A stretch of DNA of 33,713 bases from Caldifarciminota bacterium (GTDB lineage: Bacteria; Hydrothermota; Tepidihabitantia; SM23-42). Shown piece after piece: positions 24,725 through 31,831 of this stretch (its first letter is position 1; the number at the start of each line of letters is the position of its first letter). The notes beneath the pieces are model-generated. The model searched no databases. It was not told the origin of the DNA and saw nothing but the letters and a program-made list of their open reading frames with translations. Made by a program: the position numbers and the translations under genes. Location: NCBI GenBank assembly GCA_020353055.1, contig CP070686.1, forward strand, positions 463,082 to 496,794, written 5' to 3'.

Positions 24725-26518
24725 TCAGATCTTTACGATTGGTAAATCGATATGTGATGCAAATCGTTGGCTACGATATACTTTCACTGTTGGCGGGGGG
24801 ACAAGTTGCCCTTGTTCACTGTAACTCTGGTCCGCGCCAGTTAGAGTTAGTCTCATTCGGCTGCCTTTTTTGAAAACTCTGGCAATAGGTAAAAGATCGA
24901 ACTTTAACTCGACTACTTTATTCTTTTCTAATGGTTTTGCATCGGACGCAAAGTGCCGGTGATAAGGAATCCCCAGATTATTGAAAGACGGTTGCATGAG
25001 TAGTCTATGTGAAGCCCTTAGAATGCCATTTGTAATATGTGTCGATGTCCCGTTATCATCGATCTCTTCCAGATAAGCATAGCAATCAACATCATTTGTT
25101 GTTGATGTTATATAGAGTGTTACAACGGGATGACCGATTATTGTCACATCATCTTCGAGCGGCATCGATGTAAATGTCAACCCTTTAGCATCATTGACAC
25201 TCATATCATCTTCGTCTGACGATGCGCTGTAATCAACAGTGTAAGTATCATGCCCCGTATCGCTTGTTGGTTCCTGCGTGGAGAGAACCCCATCGTTCAC
25301 AGACTTGATGCTACCTGAAGGTCCCGTTGTGAAGAAGTAAGATACATTTTCGGCATTAGGCAATGGCCAATGATCGGTACTATACCACTTACTAACATCA
25401 CCGCTTTCGATTGCTGCATAATTGATTGACGGTTCGTCCATGATTCCATTGTCAATACCCTTAAGCCAGTAATCGAACCAGCGGAGTTGCTCCACGGCAA
25501 GTAAGTCGTCCCAGTCATAAGAAGCGTGAGACCATGGCCCAATTGTTAACTTCTGAGGGTTACTAAGGTTGGCAGACCATTGAAACATATCGCGTATGTT
25601 GAAATCATACCATCCGGCCCATTGATATACCGGAATGCCAGATTCATTAACCTCCTTTGCGTAGGTTCTGGGGTTGTTGTCGATCCAGAACGCGAGGTCA
25701 TTTACCCGGGTGTCACGATATGTATATGTCTTAAGAAAAATATAAGGATCCACATTTCTCTGGTGTTCGGCCCTCGCTTCCGCAAGCATTACACCACCAG
25801 AATCTTCATCTACAGGCGGTGCGGCGGTCTCAATGTCCCAATGACTCAAGGAGCGGCTTGCGCCTTGCGCAAGTTTGTCACCGAATACTCCGCCCCTATA
25901 GATTATTTCATAAAGATCAAACGTGGCCATGGATGGAAAGATTGCCTTAAGATGTGGTGGAGCCTGCGCGGCGGCTCGAAATTGCATGTAGCCAGAGTAG
26001 GAGTGACCAAACATGCCGACATTGCCATCTGACCAAGGTTGAGTAACAATCCATTCTGTGATTTCGTATAGATCCCTGGCTTGGTCAATTGAATTAGGAC
26101 CCCTGTCATTCGAGCCGTATGATGCTCCGGTGCCCCGCGCATCAACCACCACAATCACATAACCGTGTTTCACCAGTGTTTGCAGTGGTGGAGAGCGATC
26201 TACCATTGAAAGAATGTTTCCATCCTGCTCACGTGCCCGATGATATCGATAATAGTTCCATACTGCCGGCATCGGTTTTGTGGCTGCCTTTCCTCCCTTT
26301 GCCGGACGGATAATATCCACTGCGAGTTTCACGCCGTCGGACATTTCCAGATAGCGTGATGTCCGAACCCATTCGCTGTATAGCGGTTGGGAGTATCCAA
26401 CATATCTGCCGAATTTGGATGCGCTGTATCCAACCCGTTTCGGCTTCTGTCCGCTCATCATACTACTGCAAAGTAGAACCGCTAAGAAAATAGAAGACGG
26501 TTTGCGCAAATATGGCAT
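24725..26518 (-). CDS. Exported CocE/NonD (S15-type) alpha/beta hydrolase
   Basis: The 597-residue protein has a signal peptide (SSIFLAVLLCSSMMSG) and the CocE/X-Pro-peptidase layout. The N-terminal strand block is YLEMSDGVKLAVDIIRP and the oxyanion region is VVVDARGTGASYGS. The nucleophile is the Ser of GHSYSG (near 173), the acid is the Asp in WAGWYDFN and the base is the His of GPWSHASYDW. A jelly-roll domain follows (DDVTIIGHPVVTLYITSTTN onward). Such enzymes cleave esters, amides or X-Pro dipeptides. The start is the ATG at 26518, 7 nt after AGGAGG; a GTG lies directly before it. It is probably co-transcribed with the lipocalin-like gene. Confidence 0.9.
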   Translation of the reverse strand: MPYLRKPSSIFLAVLLCSSMMSGQKPKRVGYSASKFGRYVGYSQPLYSEWVRTSRYLEMSDGVKLAVDIIRPAKGGKAATKPMPAVWNYYRYHRAREQDGNILSMVDRSPPLQTLVKHGYVIVVVDARGTGASYGSNDRGPNSIDQARDLYEITEWIVTQPWSDGNVGMFGHSYSGYMQFRAAAQAPPHLKAIFPSMATFDLYEIIYRGGVFGDKLAQGASRSLSHWDIETAAPPVDEDSGGVMLAEARAEHQRNVDPYIFLKTYTYRDTRVNDLAFWIDNNPRTYAKEVNESGIPVYQWAGWYDFNIRDMFQWSANLSNPQKLTIGPWSHASYDWDDLLAVEQLRWFDYWLKGIDNGIMDEPSINYAAIESGDVSKWYSTDHWPLPNAENVSYFFTTGPSGSIKSVNDGVLSTQEPTSDTGHDTYTVDYSASSDEDDMSVNDAKGLTFTSMPLEDDVTIIGHPVVTLYITSTTNDVDCYAYLEEIDDNGTSTHITNGILRASHRLLMQPSFNNLGIPYHRHFASDAKPLEKNKVVELKFDLLPIARVFKKGSRMRLTLTGADQSYSEQGQLVPPPTVKVYRSQRFASHIDLPIVKI

Positions 26519-26617
26519 CACTGTACCTCCTTTCTTTTAGGGCAACGTGATCTTTCTCCTGTAACAATTCTTGAATACTTTCTTTGATATGTTCTATGTA
26601 TAGTTTCAAGTCAGTTT

Positions 26618-28756
26618 TCAGAAGTATATCAGATATTTTATTTTGACCGCCGCGATTCTCTCTGCCAATTCCAGTCCATCGCCTTCATCTCTGCGTAAGT
26701 TATTGAATGCCACATATAGCCAGCTCTTGGGTGAGAAATTCCAAGCGAATAGAAATCCGATCCTGTTTGAATAAACTTCGGCCGTGCTTATTTTTCCTTG
26801 ATCGGTAACGAAAACGAATTCTGAATACAGTGAAACATCCATATCAGCATTGAGCTGGTATTCGATGCGCGGCGTCCAGATCGGCGTGATTGCATGTAAC
26901 TCCCCGGTTGGCTCCCATTCCATGATGAAATCACCGTAGGTTATCAACGACAATTGTGATACCGGCATGAAACTCATCCAGTGCCATATCCATAACTGGC
27001 TGGCGATCCATTTCTGATCGTAGATCGCGCTGCGGTAATAGTTGTAGCGATGAGACCAATCAAAGCCAAAGTGCAGGTACATATTCTCGCGCAGCCCGCT
27101 CCAGACATTGGTTTCAACACTGCGGTATACATAGTCGGTGTCGGCTTCATACATTTTACCGGCCTGCGCGTAGATATTGAATCCCCAGAGGTTGCGGAAA
27201 CGGGGTTCGACGAATAGCGAGACGAATTTTGACCATTGCTCGCTCTCCGGGTACTTCGTTAATACAAAGCCCGGTTCAAGATAAAATCTGAGTATCGGTC
27301 CGGTTTCAGGATACCTGGCGGGCCCCGCTGCAAGGTACAGGTCAGTCACTCCTTGCCAAGGCACATACCCCATATCTGCAACGTCAAAGGAGTCATCAAC
27401 CGAAACGAAGCTGCCGACGGCAATGAAATTACTCGAACGGTGTATACCGCCGGACGATACTGCGTAGCCGCGTTTTCCATTCTTATCGCTCAGTGCCGAC
27501 TGGATGATGAGTTGCGATGGACCGGCGCGGTACGCCCCGTCGAAACCCAATGCGTAGTTGTAGTCATCCCGGCTGGTTCCGGTGCCGCTGAACATCATGC
27601 CGATGTCGGAGTTATCGAAAACTGCGCGGTTGAGACGCGCAACTGCAAAACCGCGGTCGGGTATGATCAGAGTATCGCTGCCGATCGTGTCAGTGAATTC
27701 ACCGGTATAGGCGCCCAGCGCGCCAAAGTTCCAGTCACTTCCTTTATTTATGAATTTTAATCCGCCAAGTATAGGTATTGAACCGAGCCAGGGAGGTGGT
27801 AGTGATTCACCCACACGGCGGCTATAGAATATATCCAATGAGCTGAAGAACCCGAGACCCAGATGTGACATTCTAAATACATCAAGACCTTCGACAAAGA
27901 ATGGTCGGCGTTCTTCCAGACGAACCGGGTAGCGTGAAAGGTTAAAAGTGTAAGGATCTGATTCGATTTGTGCAAAATCAGGGTTGACCGTTGCGTTGAG
28001 GGTCGTTTGTGATGAAGGGTCCCATTTGAAATTGAAACTCAGGCTGGGCCTGTAGTCTGTCGAATCTCCTCTACGGTCATATCTAAAAAAGCCTTCCGGG
28101 TATAACTCTACGTAGTATCCCTTGGCTTTAGGATGCACGTTTTTCAACGTACCGAAATTCGAAACCTGCATTCCTTCCTGTTGAAGAACTTCGGTCCAGT
28201 GAGTTACCGCATAATCCTTGATGTGCCAGCGCCGGATGTTAATGCCCCATTCATCCAGTCCTTTTTTATACCGGATGGATTTGAACGGGATTTTTATCTC
28301 GATCTCATACCTCTCATCATACTTTTTTTGGCCGAAGAACCAGACATAATCCCATGATATGTCTTGCACCCGGCCATCCTCGAGTAACAAGCCATCATCA
28401 TAATGCCCGCTCAAACATACGGCAAACATGTATGCCATACTCCTGCTGTTGAATGTATCCAGGTAGATCCAAACGTGGTCTTCGAGTCCTTTGAAAGAGG
28501 CGACAGGTTCTCTGCCCGGCGTATTACAACGTAGTGCTATGTAGAGATTTTCGTCGTCGGCAAGGAAATAAACGACCGTCTGCTCGCTGGCCGGCATGCG
28601 GTCATTTGGCTGGTATTGTATGAAGTCGTATGCAGAATCAGCTTGCAGCCACAGGTTTTCTATAACGCCATCGATATGCGGCGCCTCTGTAGTATATCTT
28701 AACTCAACACTTTTTGTGTTAACGACAAACAACGAAAACAATAATGCTATCATCAT
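26618..28756 (-). CDS. DUF5916 outer-membrane protein with N-terminal CBM9/DOMON-like domain
   Basis: The 712-residue protein has a short signal peptide (MMIALLFSLFVVNTKS). A CBM9-like sandwich follows (APHIDGVIENLWLQADSAYD, then YFLADDENLYIALRC and EIEIKIPFKSI). The DUF5916 barrel part contains the family hallmark LNATVNPDFAQIESDPYTFN, RRPFFVEGLDVF and IFYSRRVGESL, and many amphipathic strands run to a terminal IKYLIYF. Function of the family is not established; a surface or outer-membrane role is likely. AGGAGGT abuts the first of two ATGs (28756 and 28753); spacing favours the second slightly. The promoter at 28792-28819 overlaps an inverted repeat. Confidence 0.9.
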   Translation of the reverse strand: MMIALLFSLFVVNTKSVELRYTTEAPHIDGVIENLWLQADSAYDFIQYQPNDRMPASEQTVVYFLADDENLYIALRCNTPGREPVASFKGLEDHVWIYLDTFNSRSMAYMFAVCLSGHYDDGLLLEDGRVQDISWDYVWFFGQKKYDERYEIEIKIPFKSIRYKKGLDEWGINIRRWHIKDYAVTHWTEVLQQEGMQVSNFGTLKNVHPKAKGYYVELYPEGFFRYDRRGDSTDYRPSLSFNFKWDPSSQTTLNATVNPDFAQIESDPYTFNLSRYPVRLEERRPFFVEGLDVFRMSHLGLGFFSSLDIFYSRRVGESLPPPWLGSIPILGGLKFINKGSDWNFGALGAYTGEFTDTIGSDTLIIPDRGFAVARLNRAVFDNSDIGMMFSGTGTSRDDYNYALGFDGAYRAGPSQLIIQSALSDKNGKRGYAVSSGGIHRSSNFIAVGSFVSVDDSFDVADMGYVPWQGVTDLYLAAGPARYPETGPILRFYLEPGFVLTKYPESEQWSKFVSLFVEPRFRNLWGFNIYAQAGKMYEADTDYVYRSVETNVWSGLRENMYLHFGFDWSHRYNYYRSAIYDQKWIASQLWIWHWMSFMPVSQLSLITYGDFIMEWEPTGELHAITPIWTPRIEYQLNADMDVSLYSEFVFVTDQGKISTAEVYSNRIGFLFAWNFSPKSWLYVAFNNLRRDEGDGLELAERIAAVKIKYLIYF

Positions 28757-28770
28757 ACCTCCTGTGTATT

Positions 28771-28801
28771 TCTCTATACAATTAAGTTGTTAGTATAGAG
28801 A
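28771..28801. promoter_or_regulatory. Inverted repeat over the DUF5916 promoter (operator candidate)
   Basis: TCTCTATAC (28771-28779) and GTATAGAGA (28793-28801) are perfect 9-bp inverted arms separated by 13 bp, so their centres are 22 bp or two helical turns apart. One arm covers the -10 box and the other lies in the early transcript, as expected for a dimeric repressor site. Confidence 0.5.
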
Positions 28802-28819
28802 ATATGCAACCGATGTCAA
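28792..28819 (-). promoter_or_regulatory. Sigma-70-type promoter for the DUF5916 gene
   Basis: On the minus strand, TTGACA (28819-28814) and TATACT (28797-28792) are 16 bp apart. The start is expected near 28785. Confidence 0.78.
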
Positions 28820-28852
28820 CGATGGACGCGCGACGCTGTACGCTTAACGCGA

Positions 28853-28868
28853 CATGCCGTACGGCATG
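28853..28868. repeat. Perfect 16-bp palindrome
   Basis: CATGCCGTACGGCATG is identical to its reverse complement. It lies 34 bp upstream of the -35 box of the DUF5916 promoter and contains the GGCATG hexamer seen in other promoters. Confidence 0.6.
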
Positions 28869-28887
28869 AAAGTGAGAGGCTTAGTAC

Positions 28888-28943
28888 GTAGGGCAGGGCT
28901 TTAGCCATGCTTTGTGTGCCGCAAACCTGAAAGCTTGGCCTAC
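28888..28943. repeat. Degenerate dispersed hairpin-type repeat
   Basis: The element opens with GTAGGGCAGGGCTTTAGCC and closes with GCTTGGCCTAC, so its ends are inverted (GTAGG/CCTAC). From memory, this 'GTAGGGC...CCTAC' layout resembles short intergenic repeats common in environmental bacterial genomes. Only one copy is in the window. Confidence 0.4.
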
Positions 28944-28955
28944 ATTTCTCGAAAT

Positions 28956-28986
28956 TCCAAATGTAAAATGCCTGTCCCCATTTGGA
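28956..28986. repeat. REP-like fragment with a TGCCTGTCCCC core
   Basis: TCCAAATG (28956-28963) and CATTTGGA (28979-28986) are perfect 8-bp inverted arms around a core containing TGCCTGTCCCC. That core is, from memory, typical of REP elements mobilised by REP-associated transposases. No transposase gene is in the window. Confidence 0.4.
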
Positions 28987-29018
28987 TTTGATAAATCAGG
29001 TAACTACAGATGCCGCGT

Positions 29019-29104
29019 CGTCATTGCGAGCCTTGCGTAGCAAAGTGAAGCAATCTCAGTAGTTCAACGGTACCAACGAAAATAACGCGAATAACGAACC
29101 AAAC
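29019..29104 (+). repeat. Dispersed CGTCATTGCGAG repeat, copy A
   Basis: The copy starts CGTCATTGCGAG and reaches an inverted GCAAT about 25 nt later. It then has a 23-bp block (around 29049-29072, CTCAGTAGTTCAACGGTA) that is identical in copy B at 31569, followed by AACGAA-rich sequence. With 28853-28986 it accounts for the 344-bp gene-free stretch before the nitroreductase gene. Confidence 0.75.
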
Positions 29105-29145
29105 GTCTTCAGAGTTTTATCTCAACCCCTAATCCTCTTAGCTTC

Positions 29146-30006
29146 TCAATGTAAAGCCTGCGTCCAGCTAATCATGTATGTTGTTTTATCCGGCAGATTG
29201 GGCAGTAGTGGTTCAGTGAGGTCCCACTTCCCCTCAAGTCCGTTCTTGGCTGCTCCCAGCTCAAAATGGCACATCGCAATGCCGATATCAATATCGTGCA
29301 ATTTATTCTTCTCGTAACCTTGATTCACCACTTTTTTGAAAAAGTGATATGAATGTTTGCTCTGATCTTTCACTATACGCCACGGTTGTGCATTGCCGGC
29401 CGATGGAGAGAGGCGCAGGAATTCCAGTGCCTCCGCGTATGGTCCGGCTGCTTCTTTGCTCAGTGGGTTGCTGATATCGCCATGGAAGAAAATTTCTCTC
29501 CAATCATGCCTCTTTGAGGCACGGATAGCGAACCTGGCGATCTTTTCTTTCACGGTACGCTCCTCGGCCGGGTATCCGATGAGTATGATTGCCGGTATGG
29601 TTTGGTCTTCTTTAATATTTATGCCCTCAATTGCATGTCGATCAAAATACGCAACCCAGCATGTGCCGAGTCCAAGTTCGGTCGCTTTCAGAACGATATG
29701 TTCCATCGCATAACCGTAACTCATATGGTGGAAATCTGCCTTCTCGATAATGCCGGCGATAAAACTCCTGAGATTCTTGAATAACCCGTACGCCGACATT
29801 TTCTTTTTCTTCAATTCCTCAACACTGAACTCAAGGAGTGAATATTCGATCTTCTCGTTCCAGAGTCCATTATTCACTATTCTACCAAAACTAAGTAATT
29901 CTTTTTTGTCATTCTCATTGAGTAGTATATCTTCATACGTGCGACACGAGGTCCTTCTTTTCACTGTTTCGTCGATCGGTTTTTTGAAATAGTTCAAATA
30001 ACTCAT
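29146..30006 (-). CDS. Nitroreductase-family protein (TM1586-type)
   Basis: The 286-residue protein has the nitroreductase N-terminal RRTSCRTYEDILLN and the flavin-side segment AMEHIVLKATELGLGTCWVA. The second half contains EALEFLRLSPSAGNAQPWRI, the classical 'SAxNxQPW' FMN site, here placed late as in the circularly arranged TM1586-like group. Such enzymes use FMN and NAD(P)H to reduce nitro groups, quinones or related substrates, or bind flavin without known activity. GGAG lies 6 nt before the ATG at 30006. It is divergent from the FG-GAP gene at 30224. Confidence 0.85.
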   Translation of the reverse strand: MSYLNYFKKPIDETVKRRTSCRTYEDILLNENDKKELLSFGRIVNNGLWNEKIEYSLLEFSVEELKKKKMSAYGLFKNLRSFIAGIIEKADFHHMSYGYAMEHIVLKATELGLGTCWVAYFDRHAIEGINIKEDQTIPAIILIGYPAEERTVKEKIARFAIRASKRHDWREIFFHGDISNPLSKEAAGPYAEALEFLRLSPSAGNAQPWRIVKDQSKHSYHFFKKVVNQGYEKNKLHDIDIGIAMCHFELGAAKNGLEGKWDLTEPLLPNLPDKTTYMISWTQALH

Positions 30007-30027
30007 CGTTTCTCCTTCATGAACCCT

Positions 30028-30055
30028 AGTATATATGTTGGCTGTTTTGTGTCAA
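30028..30055 (-). promoter_or_regulatory. Sigma-70-type promoter for the nitroreductase gene
   Basis: On the minus strand, TTGACA (30055-30050) and TATACT (30033-30028) are 16 bp apart. GGCATG lies directly before the -35 box. The start is expected near 30021. Confidence 0.78.
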
Positions 30056-30091
30056 CATGCCGGTGCTTTGATCGCCATCTAGAATCGATCC

Positions 30092-30120
30092 TTGACAATC
30101 AAACGGCATGCTGGTAGAAT
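30092..30120 (+). promoter_or_regulatory. Sigma-70-type promoter for the FG-GAP gene at 30224
   Basis: TTGACA (30092-30097) and TAGAAT (30115-30120) are separated by 17 bp; the spacer contains GGCATG. The leader would be about 97 nt. Confidence 0.68.
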
Positions 30121-30223
30121 AATTTATCTAAGTGTCGGTGATGATCATTATGATTAAGTTTGTTGTCACAGTTTCGCTGCGCGGGATAATCGATGAGCGT
30201 CGTAGACGTTCAGGGAGGAGTTT

Positions 30224-31522
30224 ATGAGAAGTGTTGTTGTATTTTTCGTGTTGTTGACCATAATGCCCGTATTTTTATCCGCTCAGATAGGTTGGACCGA
30301 GCATATTGTTGATACAAACTTCGGGTTTGCATCCTGGGTCTTTGCGATTGACCTGGATGGCGATGATGATACGGATATTCTTGGTACGGCGTATGATGAT
30401 GATGATGTCGCATGGTGGGAGAATGATGGTAGCCAGAACTTCACGAAGCACACGATCGCAGGAAATTTCGACGGTGCCTATTGTGTGCACGCGGTCGATA
30501 TCGATGACGACGATGACATCGATGTGATAGGGGCGTCGACTGTGGATAGTCTCGTTGCTTGGTGGGAGAATGACGGTAATGAGAACTTTACGTACCACGC
30601 GTTGGCACCCATCCTTCCTTCCGCAATTTCTTGCTATGGAATAGACATTGAGCCGGATGGGGATGTTGATATTGTCGGTTCAGGGTACTGGTCCGGCGAT
30701 ATCTTCTGGTGGGAGAATGACGGTAACGAGAACTTCACATACGATACTGTGGGATTTGGTTTGATCGGAGCTTGGGCCGTTAGTCCCTGTGATCTCGACG
30801 GCGATACAGATGTCGATGTGGTAGGCGTTGGGGTTTATGTGAACAGCATACGATGGTGGGAGAACGATGGTAACGAGAATTTCACTGAGCGGTCGATAAT
30901 AAATGGATTCAACGGTGCGCGTGCAGTCTATGCGGTCGATGTGGATGGAGATACAGATGTTGATGTTCTTGGCGCGGCACAGACCATGAATCGTCTTAGT
31001 TGGTTCAGAAATGATGGCAACGAGAATTTCAATGAACTCATTATCGACAATAACCTAATCAGCGCAAGCGCGGTCTATGCCGCTGACCTGGACAACGATA
31101 CGGATATCGATGTAATTGGCGCGGCTTTGCAAGGAAATGAATTCGTCTGGTATGAAAATGATGGTGTTGAGAATTTCACCAAGCATGTTATTGCCTCAAA
31201 TGACACGGGTGCGACTGCTGTTTATGCGGCTGATGTTGATACGGATGGCGATGTGGATGTTCTGGGTGCCGCGGCAGGTATCGATGAAATCATTTGGTGG
31301 GAGAGTAATGTTGTAGGTGTTACCGAGGGCGATAACAAGATTATTGCTTCTGAGTCATTTTTCCCGACGTTAATCGTTGGCCAAATCTACCTTCCCGATG
31401 ACAAAACCTGCAAGATCTTCGACATCACCGGCCGCGAAGTAGCGAATGTAAATCTGAAACCGGGTGTATACTTTATCAAACGTGAAGGCGTGATAATACA
31501 AAAGATCGTTAAGGTTTACTAA
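30224..31522 (+). CDS. Secreted VCBS/FG-GAP-repeat protein with short C-terminal sorting-type domain
   Basis: The 432-residue protein has a signal peptide (VVVFFVLLTIMPVFLSAQ). About seven near-identical repeats of roughly 50 residues follow, each built as 'A-x-DlDgDtDvDVlGAa ... WWENDGNENFT'. The repeated WWENDGNENF strand and the DxDxD loops suggest a Ca-binding seven-bladed propeller. The last 70 residues end in CKIFDITGREVANVNLKPG and a short VYFIKREG strand, a reduced T9SS type A-like domain. GGGAGG precedes the ATG. High identity between the repeats at the DNA level suggests recent internal duplication or conversion. No enzymatic part is seen; surface adhesion or binding is the likeliest role. 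Confidence 0.85.
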   Translation: MRSVVVFFVLLTIMPVFLSAQIGWTEHIVDTNFGFASWVFAIDLDGDDDTDILGTAYDDDDVAWWENDGSQNFTKHTIAGNFDGAYCVHAVDIDDDDDIDVIGASTVDSLVAWWENDGNENFTYHALAPILPSAISCYGIDIEPDGDVDIVGSGYWSGDIFWWENDGNENFTYDTVGFGLIGAWAVSPCDLDGDTDVDVVGVGVYVNSIRWWENDGNENFTERSIINGFNGARAVYAVDVDGDTDVDVLGAAQTMNRLSWFRNDGNENFNELIIDNNLISASAVYAADLDNDTDIDVIGAALQGNEFVWYENDGVENFTKHVIASNDTGATAVYAADVDTDGDVDVLGAAAGIDEIIWWESNVVGVTEGDNKIIASESFFPTLIVGQIYLPDDKTCKIFDITGREVANVNLKPGVYFIKREGVIIQKIVKVY

Positions 31523-31568
31523 CGCCAAGAAGGACAGGCAGGGCAAGGTATCTGCCTCAAACGATATC

Positions 31569-31635
31569 CGTCATTGCGAGCGGACGCAGTGAGCGCGGCA
31601 ATCTCAGTAGTTCAACGGTATTAACGAACCCAACG
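31569..31635 (+). repeat. Dispersed CGTCATTGCGAG repeat, copy B
   Basis: It shares with copy A (29019) the opening CGTCATTGCGAG, a 23-bp identical block at about 31597-31620 and a following AACGAACC. ATTGC and GCAAT near its ends are inverted, giving a potential hairpin. Both copies are on the plus strand and bracket the nitroreductase and FG-GAP genes. It forms the first part of the gene-free stretch 31523-31831. Confidence 0.75.
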
Positions 31636-31648
31636 ATCGTCATTAGCC

Positions 31649-31676
31649 TTGACAAATCCTGATTTATTACTATAAT
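31649..31676 (+). promoter_or_regulatory. Consensus sigma-70 promoter for the Fic gene
   Basis: TTGACA (31649-31654) and TATAAT (31671-31676) are 16 bp apart. The start near 31683 gives a leader of about 150 nt that carries the TAAGTCAAC array. Confidence 0.82.
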
Positions 31677-31679
31677 GTT

Positions 31680-31765
31680 TAAGTCAGTTATTGTTGACTT
31701 ATATGATAGATTCTGATAGAAGTTTGCTGTGGTTGACTTAGATGGCCATTTTATTTTAAGTCAAC
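31680..31765. promoter_or_regulatory. Four-site TAAGTCAAC array in the Fic promoter/leader
   Basis: Four half-sites are seen: TAAGTCA (31680-31686), its inverse TTGACTTA (31694-31701), GTTGACTTA (31732-31740) and TAAGTCAAC (31757-31765). The first pair is a 7-bp inverted repeat with a gap of about 8 bp. The second pair is a perfect 9-bp inverted repeat with a 16-bp gap. The first site begins 4 nt after the -10 box. This fits repeated operators for a dimeric regulator, or two alternative RNA hairpins. Confidence 0.65.
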
Positions 31766-31831
31766 TTACATTTACTTAAAGGGAAACATATTATTTTAGC
31801 ATTAAAAATCGATTAATTTGGAGTAAATTTG

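Noticed and set aside
29049-29075. tRNA-like stretch (CTCAGTAGTTCAACGGTA resembles a D-arm)
   Set aside because: The stretch is part of a dispersed repeat present twice (also near 31600). No anticodon arm, T-arm or acceptor pairing follows in either copy.
30330-31310. CRISPR-like or microsatellite array
   Set aside because: The repeats are in frame, encode WWENDGNENF propeller blades and lack constant spacers; the GATGAT runs encode Asp-rich loops.
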